This document shows positions 6,101 through 7,320 of a DNA stretch of 7,320 nucleotides, in pieces. Source of the stretch: Planctomycetaceae bacterium (GTDB lineage: Bacteria; Planctomycetota; Planctomycetia; Pirellulales; Pirellulaceae); contig DNWZ01000397.1 of NCBI GenBank assembly GCA_003506095.1, forward strand, positions 1 to 7,320, written 5' to 3'. The notes under the pieces were generated by a model that ran no database searches, had not been told where the DNA came from, and saw only the letters and a list, made by a program, of their open reading frames with translations. Position 1 is the first letter of the stretch. Every line of letters begins with the position of its first letter. The position numbers and the translations under genes were made by a program.

Positions 6101-7320
6101 GAGCGTCTGATAAATCCCGCCCGCAGTCGATCCGTTCAGATCGACTGTGCGGCCTCCCAGTGGCGATGCTTGAGTTTCGGTTCCATGGTAGCTGACGTCT
6201 CCAAATCGAACGGACCAGTCGCCAAACGACTGTCCAGCGGAATAGTCCACGTAGGTACCAGGGTTGGGGCCCTCGGTAAACAATCCATCACTGGCGATGT
6301 CATTGCTGACATCGGGATCGCTCGGCACGACAAAACCGACGCTGGTTCCGCCGGGGCTGTTTTCGCTGATGTGCAGATCGGTGACAGGCGTGCTGGCGAT
6401 GAAGCCCGCGCCGGTGGCGTGACCGATGCTCAGGTTATTACCGCTGACGACATCAACGACTTGGTTCGAACCGTTAAACCCATCCATCTGCCAGTTAGCG
6501 ACGAGGCCGCTGGGCAAGCTGCCGCTGTCGAATTTGTGCTGATAGTTCAGTGCAATTTCAGCTTCGCTGCGGACTTCGTTCCAGACGCGAAAATCATACA
6601 GCGTTCCGGAAAACTCTTGGTCGGGGCTGAATCCACCACCCACACTATCTTGATCGTTTCCAAACGCGAGTAAACCGCCACCTTCGATAACCGTTCCAAC
6701 TTGATACCCAGTGAATGACTCGACTAAATCTCCGTTGATATAGAATGCCAAAGCACCCGATGACTGGTCCCAAGTGACCGCAATGTGATGCAGGTTGCCG
6801 TTGAACAATTCCGTATAACTGTTGGCTGTCAGTTGGCTGTTACCGTCCAAGCCAAATTGCAGTTGTCCCGAACTCTTAAGATTCAATATCAGCTCATTGT
6901 CTCGCCCGGGTACCGCATACGAAAGCAGGAAGTTATCGACGCTGTTTAGCTGATTAACGGAGAACGTCGTTTCCAGGGTCAATTCGTTCAGCCCAGCAAG
7001 AATCGCTCCACCGTTGGCTGTGAATAAATACGCGTTGTTTCCGCCGTCAGTATTCAGCTCGATGCCGCTGGAAAGATTTGTCGGCGCGTTGTTGGATTCG
7101 GCAAGGTCTTCTAGCGCGATCGTGAATGTTCGGTCGAATGCATTGTTGTCGACGTCGGTAACGCGAATGGTGATCGTGTGCGTTGCATCGGTTTCGTAGT
7201 CCAGCAGCGAACCATCGGCGACGGTGATCACGCCGGTGCTGGCGTTGATCGTGAACGCGCCGGCGACGGTTTGCGAATGGATCGCATAGGTCAGCGCGTT
7301 GGTGGCATCGAGCACATCGT
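1..7320 (-). CDS. Giant multidomain cadherin-like/RTX/lectin adhesin (internal fragment, open at both ends)
   Basis: One minus-strand frame runs without a stop from base 7318 to base 2, giving 2439 codons. No start or stop is visible, so the gene continues past both edges and the full protein exceeds roughly 250 kDa. The translation is coherent throughout: cadherin-like repeats, a LamG domain, two galactose-binding-like domains, two C-type-lectin-like domains, three RTX blocks, fourteen propeller-like repeats and the start of a VCBS repeat. Proteins of this composition are usually secreted or surface-anchored, calcium-dependent, and used for attachment to cells, polysaccharides or surfaces; that role is inferred here. 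The fragment contains no cysteine and many Asp, Asn, Gly and Thr residues, as is common in RTX/VCBS adhesins. The signal peptide and the C-terminal export or anchoring signal, if present, lie outside the window. No frameshift was found, because domains continue in one register from edge to edge. A planctomycete origin is likely but unproven. Confidence 0.95.
131..406 (-). other. Cadherin-like repeat 5
   Basis: Residues 2305-2396 form a complete cadherin-like repeat. They show IPSVAENSAAGTIVSRLGSN (2306-2325), DPDPNDDVTFTLV (2326-2338), FEIVGNEIRVKAGA (2345-2358), LDYETQTSHTVTVRATDEAG (2360-2379) and the close VITIAIVDVNEAP (2385-2397). The opening V-A-E-N-S strand is separated from its N-E-A-P-T linker by the inserted galactose-binding-like domain. 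The calcium-site elements D-P-D, L-D-Y-E and D-V-N-E are all present. Confidence 0.88.
407..844 (-). other. Galactose-binding-like beta-sandwich 2 (CBM/DUF642-like)
   Basis: Residues 2159-2304 open with NLVTNGSFESGTTDWTV (2163-2179), the N-G-S-F-E...W start of many bacterial carbohydrate-binding jelly rolls. GSIQQTISTVVGETYTVLFD (2209-2228) is the same Q-T...G-x-x-Y-x-V-x-F strand pair as in the first copy. The domain closes with DIALDNIRLF (2294-2303), the typical D-N-I/V last strand. It is clearly related in pattern to the domain at residues 341-500, but diverged enough to suggest an older duplication or independent acquisition. It lies in the linker between cadherin-like repeats 4 and 5. 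Confidence 0.82.
845..1174 (-). other. Cadherin-like repeat 4
   Basis: Residues 2049-2158 form the most canonical complete cadherin-like repeat in the window. It starts with the seam NNAPSSI and VTIVENAANGTIVGTASGFD (2060-2079). LTYELTNSASGRFAIDPVTG (2085-2104), ALLDYDS, the strand NISIRVTDQGG (2124-2134) and the close YTVNLSNINEAPT (2141-2153) follow. The N-E-A-P-T linker is then followed by a galactose-binding-like domain rather than the next cadherin-like strand. Confidence 0.88.
1175..1432 (-). other. Cadherin-like repeat 3
   Basis: Residues 1963-2048 form a cadherin-like repeat. The opening strand is LIEATQAGAVIGRL (1964-1977), followed by TDIDPNETFTFEIV (1980-1993), FEILGDHVVVKAGS (2000-2013), FDAEN (2015-2019), NITVRVTDSVGN (2024-2035) and the close FDKQFTINP. 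FDAEN takes the place of the usual LDYE calcium-site element. The opening strand lacks the common V-x-E-N-S motif, having I-E-A-T instead. This copy is therefore somewhat divergent and directly abuts the last propeller-like repeat. Confidence 0.8.
1433..2584 (-). repeat. Propeller-like repeats 8-14 (proposed beta-propeller B)
   Basis: Residues 1579-1962 hold seven more repeats of the same family, with core Trp residues at 1607, 1666, 1723, 1779, 1835, 1890 and 1944. Clear cores are LPDGGFVATW (1657-1666), LSDGRFVVTW (1826-1835) and LNNGGFVATW (1881-1890). Second halves include VRVARYDATGTMIGSEILVN (1680-1699) and VWARTFDSGGNATSGEFRIS (1901-1920). The fourteenth repeat lacks its second half and runs into the next cadherin-like strand at residue 1963. 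An incomplete last blade is compatible with a propeller closed by a strand from elsewhere, but could equally be simple truncation at the domain boundary. Confidence 0.7.
2585..3766 (-). repeat. Propeller-like repeats 1-7 (proposed beta-propeller A)
   Basis: Residues 1185-1578 consist of seven imperfect ~56-residue repeats. Each has a core of the type L-x-D-G-G-F-x-V-T-W, then a loop often rich in Asp, Gly and Ser, then a strand like V-x-x-R-Y-D-x-x-G-N-x-x-G-x-E. Core ends (W or Y) fall at residues 1213, 1265, 1320, 1379, 1437, 1490 and 1545. Good examples are ANGSFLVTW (1371-1379) and VLAQRYDANGNALGSELQV (1501-1519). Repeats of this kind occur in large RTX adhesins. The spacing and the four-strand periodicity suggest blades of a beta-propeller, which is inferred, as is the grouping in sevens. 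Function is unknown; such discs usually serve ligand binding. Confidence 0.7.
3767..3850 (-). other. Linker with cadherin-type NAAPTDI seam
   Basis: Residues 1157-1184 contain NAAPTDIVL (1162-1170), the standard junction that precedes the first strand of a bacterial cadherin-like repeat. No cadherin strand follows here. The propeller-like repeats begin instead, and a cadherin-like opening strand appears only at residue 1963. Confidence 0.6.
3851..4081 (-). repeat. RTX block 3 with M10-protease-type C-terminal tail motif
   Basis: Residues 1080-1156 hold FNDTFT and two nonapeptides, GGAGNDTIQ (1090-1098) and GGIGRDVAI (1099-1107). They run into DVAIYTGNAADYTLT (1104-1118), a Trp-containing strand and then RPGSPDGTDTVTDVELFKFA (1131-1150). 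This order (last RTX turn, a D-x-A-x-Y strand, a D-G-T-D-T-V...V-E-x-F-x-F-A-D close) is the familiar capping segment of serralysin-type and other RTX proteins. In those proteins it lies near the C-terminus. Here more than 1280 residues follow it. Confidence 0.85.
4082..4483 (-). other. C-type-lectin-like domain 2 (QPD galactose-type signature)
   Basis: Residues 946-1079 form a second C-type-lectin-like domain. In order it shows GKFYKLI (964-970), a helix-like TLAQAKAHAESL, VWLGATD (1016-1022), FVWFDGT (1029-1035), NFAAGQPDG (1041-1049), WEDG (1052-1055), GEWSD (1062-1066) and FIVEF (1075-1079). The Q-P-D triplet is the signature that, in classical C-type lectins, accompanies galactose-type specificity. 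W-S-D replaces the usual W-N-D calcium-site triplet. The disulfide cysteines are absent. It is flanked on both sides by RTX nonapeptides, so it appears inserted into the RTX array. Galactose or GalNAc binding is a reasonable inference but not shown. Confidence 0.88.
4484..4561 (-). repeat. RTX calcium-binding repeats, block 2
   Basis: Residues 920-945 contain LTDNDTLI followed by one clear nonapeptide, GGAGDDILI (933-941), and GDD. It lies between the unnamed module and the second lectin-like domain. It is best read as the continuation of RTX block 1 after an inserted domain. Confidence 0.8.
4562..5005 (-). other. Unnamed ~150-residue module embedded between RTX repeats
   Basis: Residues 772-919 form a self-contained segment with no family name I can give with confidence. 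Its visible features are YILYSVENV (794-802), HHFIAVFYNSEDGKWYYDNN (817-836), DTDILIASVDFTNDTSTLL (855-873), IQAGYRSGNIAV (883-894) and VGEFGLTGT (905-913). The pattern of alternating hydrophobic residues with aromatic W-Y-Y and G-Y turns suggests an all-beta fold. From memory, similar segments occur repeatedly in giant planctomycete surface proteins, but this is unverified. It interrupts an RTX array: nonapeptides occur directly before it and again soon after it. Confidence 0.5.
5006..5128 (-). repeat. RTX calcium-binding repeats, block 1
   Basis: Residues 731-771 begin with TNGNDTW and contain two adjacent nonapeptides, GLAGNDTIT (751-759) and GGDGNDTLY (760-768), followed by GGG. They match the G-G-x-G-x-D-x-U-x pattern of hemolysin-type repeats, which wrap into a parallel beta-roll on binding calcium and are typical of proteins exported by type I secretion. 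The block is short and stops abruptly at an unnamed module; further repeats follow beyond it. Confidence 0.85.
5135..5353 (-). other. Cadherin-like repeat 2, second part
   Basis: Residues 656-728 resume the cadherin-like fold begun at residues 309-340. FTFSLTNDAGGRFAINSTTG (664-683) is a near-consensus strand pair. It is followed by ALDYDNATSHNVTVQVTDA (692-710) with the calcium-site-like LDYD, and the closing strand SIALTDVAE (720-728). No opening strand lies immediately before it: the residues upstream are the end of the lectin-like domain. The expected NEAP linker is replaced by a run into RTX repeats. Confidence 0.8.
5354..5818 (-). other. C-type-lectin-like domain 1 (EPS variant, no cysteines)
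   Basis: Residues 501-655 form a C-type-lectin-like domain. Landmarks in order are GKFYRVV (520-526), the VWIGASD element (574-580), WRWQDGT (587-593), NWKPGEPS (615-622), EDYARI (628-633), GQWLD (638-642) and YIIEW (651-655). In classical lectins, E-P-N marks mannose-type and Q-P-D galactose-type calcium-dependent sugar binding. This copy has E-P-S, and W-L-D in place of W-N-D, so the site is altered and sugar binding is uncertain. The disulfide cysteines of animal C-type lectins are absent. The leader before GKFY resembles that of the second lectin-like domain, which suggests an internal duplication. Confidence 0.85.
5819..6298 (-). other. Galactose-binding-like beta-sandwich 1 (DUF642/choice-of-anchor type)
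   Basis: Residues 341-500 match the pattern of DUF642-like, carbohydrate-binding beta-sandwich domains. An entry segment contains GDWSV (366-370). VDLNGS (392-397) is followed by GGIYQTLDTVAGRQYQVVFA (400-419), the hallmark strand pair in which a Gly-rich turn leads into Q-T-L...AG..Y.V.F. FANRSFTFTATDASTELDFAS (residues 459-479) is the later strand region, and GPVIGDVRV (488-496) is the typical closing strand. Known relatives bind polysaccharides in plants and bacteria; binding here is inferred. The domain is fused directly to a C-type-lectin-like domain, and the two form one insert inside cadherin-like repeat 2. Confidence 0.75.
6299..6394 (-). other. Cadherin-like repeat 2, first part (fold split by an insert)
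   Basis: Residues 309-340 carry the opening of a cadherin-like repeat: ISENSPGGTSVGFV (317-330), then SDPDVSND (333-340). In ordinary repeats, the D-P-D element is followed at once by a strand of the type VLTYSL. Here it is followed by a galactose-binding-like and a C-type-lectin-like domain. The matching remainder of the fold resumes about 315 residues later, at residue 656. That the two halves pair into one fold is inferred from motif order. Confidence 0.7.
6404..7081 (-). other. LamG / concanavalin-like jelly-roll domain
   Basis: Residues 80-305 form a laminin-G-like (concanavalin-type) jelly roll, a fold that commonly binds glycans or proteins on extracellular surfaces. The diagnostic core is HHIAVTWDQSSG (177-188), followed by LAFYINGDLV (190-199). 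It is followed by FSGTLYDFRVWNEVRS (236-251), the usual last strands of bacterial LamG domains. A tail with LVANWQMDG and SGNNLSIG (about 272-299) resembles the opening strand of another LamG unit, and often ends such modules in large bacterial adhesins. The domain lies between the NNAPT linker of cadherin-like repeat 1 and the first strand of repeat 2. The ligand cannot be predicted from sequence. Confidence 0.85.
7082..7318 (-). other. Cadherin-like repeat 1 (N-terminal part beyond the window edge)
   Basis: Residues 1-79 are the latter two thirds of a bacterial cadherin-like repeat. Visible landmarks are LTYAI (9-13), GAFTINASTGVITV (20-33), the calcium-site-like LLDYE (38-42), the strand TITIRVTD (48-55), and the closing strand TFTIALED followed by the linker NNAP (76-79). 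Such repeats form rod-like stalks stiffened by calcium bound between neighbours. The missing first strands should lie just beyond the right edge. The linker leads straight into the LamG domain instead of another cadherin-like unit. Confidence 0.85.

Noticed and set aside
5402..6673. Plus-strand open frames at 5402-6058 and 6074-6673.
   Set aside because: These are in the antisense register of the real gene, opposite the first lectin-like, galactose-binding and LamG regions. Their low-complexity Arg/Val/Gly-rich products look like reverse readings of Asp/Thr/Ala-rich sequence.
1..7320. Promoters, terminators, ribosome binding sites or an operon boundary.
   Set aside because: The window is coding from edge to edge. 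AT-rich hexamers or hairpins inside it have no supporting context.

Overview
The whole window is the inside of one giant protein-coding gene on the minus strand. The frame with codons at +strand 7318-7316 down to 4-2 has no stop anywhere: 2439 consecutive codons, open at both edges, so neither the true start nor the true stop is visible. I translated this frame by hand. Residue numbers below are window residues, where residue n covers +strand bases 7319-3n to 7321-3n and residue 1 is at the right edge. No RNA gene, mobile element, CRISPR array, promoter or terminator is supported, and there is no intergenic DNA.

The protein is a modular, surface-type or secreted adhesin. In N- to C-terminal order it has: the end of a cadherin-like repeat (7082-7318); a LamG/concanavalin-like domain (6404-7081); the first strands of a second cadherin-like repeat (6299-6394); a galactose-binding-like beta-sandwich (5819-6298); a C-type-lectin-like domain (5354-5818); the rest of the second cadherin-like repeat (5135-5353); RTX calcium-binding nonapeptides (5006-5128); an unnamed ~150-residue module (4562-5005); more RTX (4484-4561); a second C-type-lectin-like domain (4082-4483); a third RTX block with an M10-protease-type tail (3851-4081); fourteen ~56-residue beta-propeller-like repeats (1433-3766); two cadherin-like repeats (845-1432); a second galactose-binding-like domain (407-844); a further cadherin-like repeat (131-406); and the start of a VCBS repeat (1-130).

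The design looks like a calcium-stiffened cadherin/VCBS stalk into which sugar-binding or other recognition domains have been placed. Almost every accessory block sits at the same kind of place, either in the N-x-A-P-T linker or just after the first strands of a cadherin-like unit. The clearest case is a cadherin-like fold split by a ~315-residue galactose-binding plus lectin insert. No cysteine occurs in the 2439 residues.

The organism is probably a marine planctomycete of the Rhodopirellula/Pirellulaceae type. This is inferred from moderate GC content, the giant single-ORF adhesin, and the mixture of LamG, cadherin-like, C-type-lectin and RTX modules that such genomes are known for. Other Gram-negative marine bacteria with giant RTX/VCBS adhesins are not excluded. 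Every other open frame in the window is explained as a shadow of this gene.
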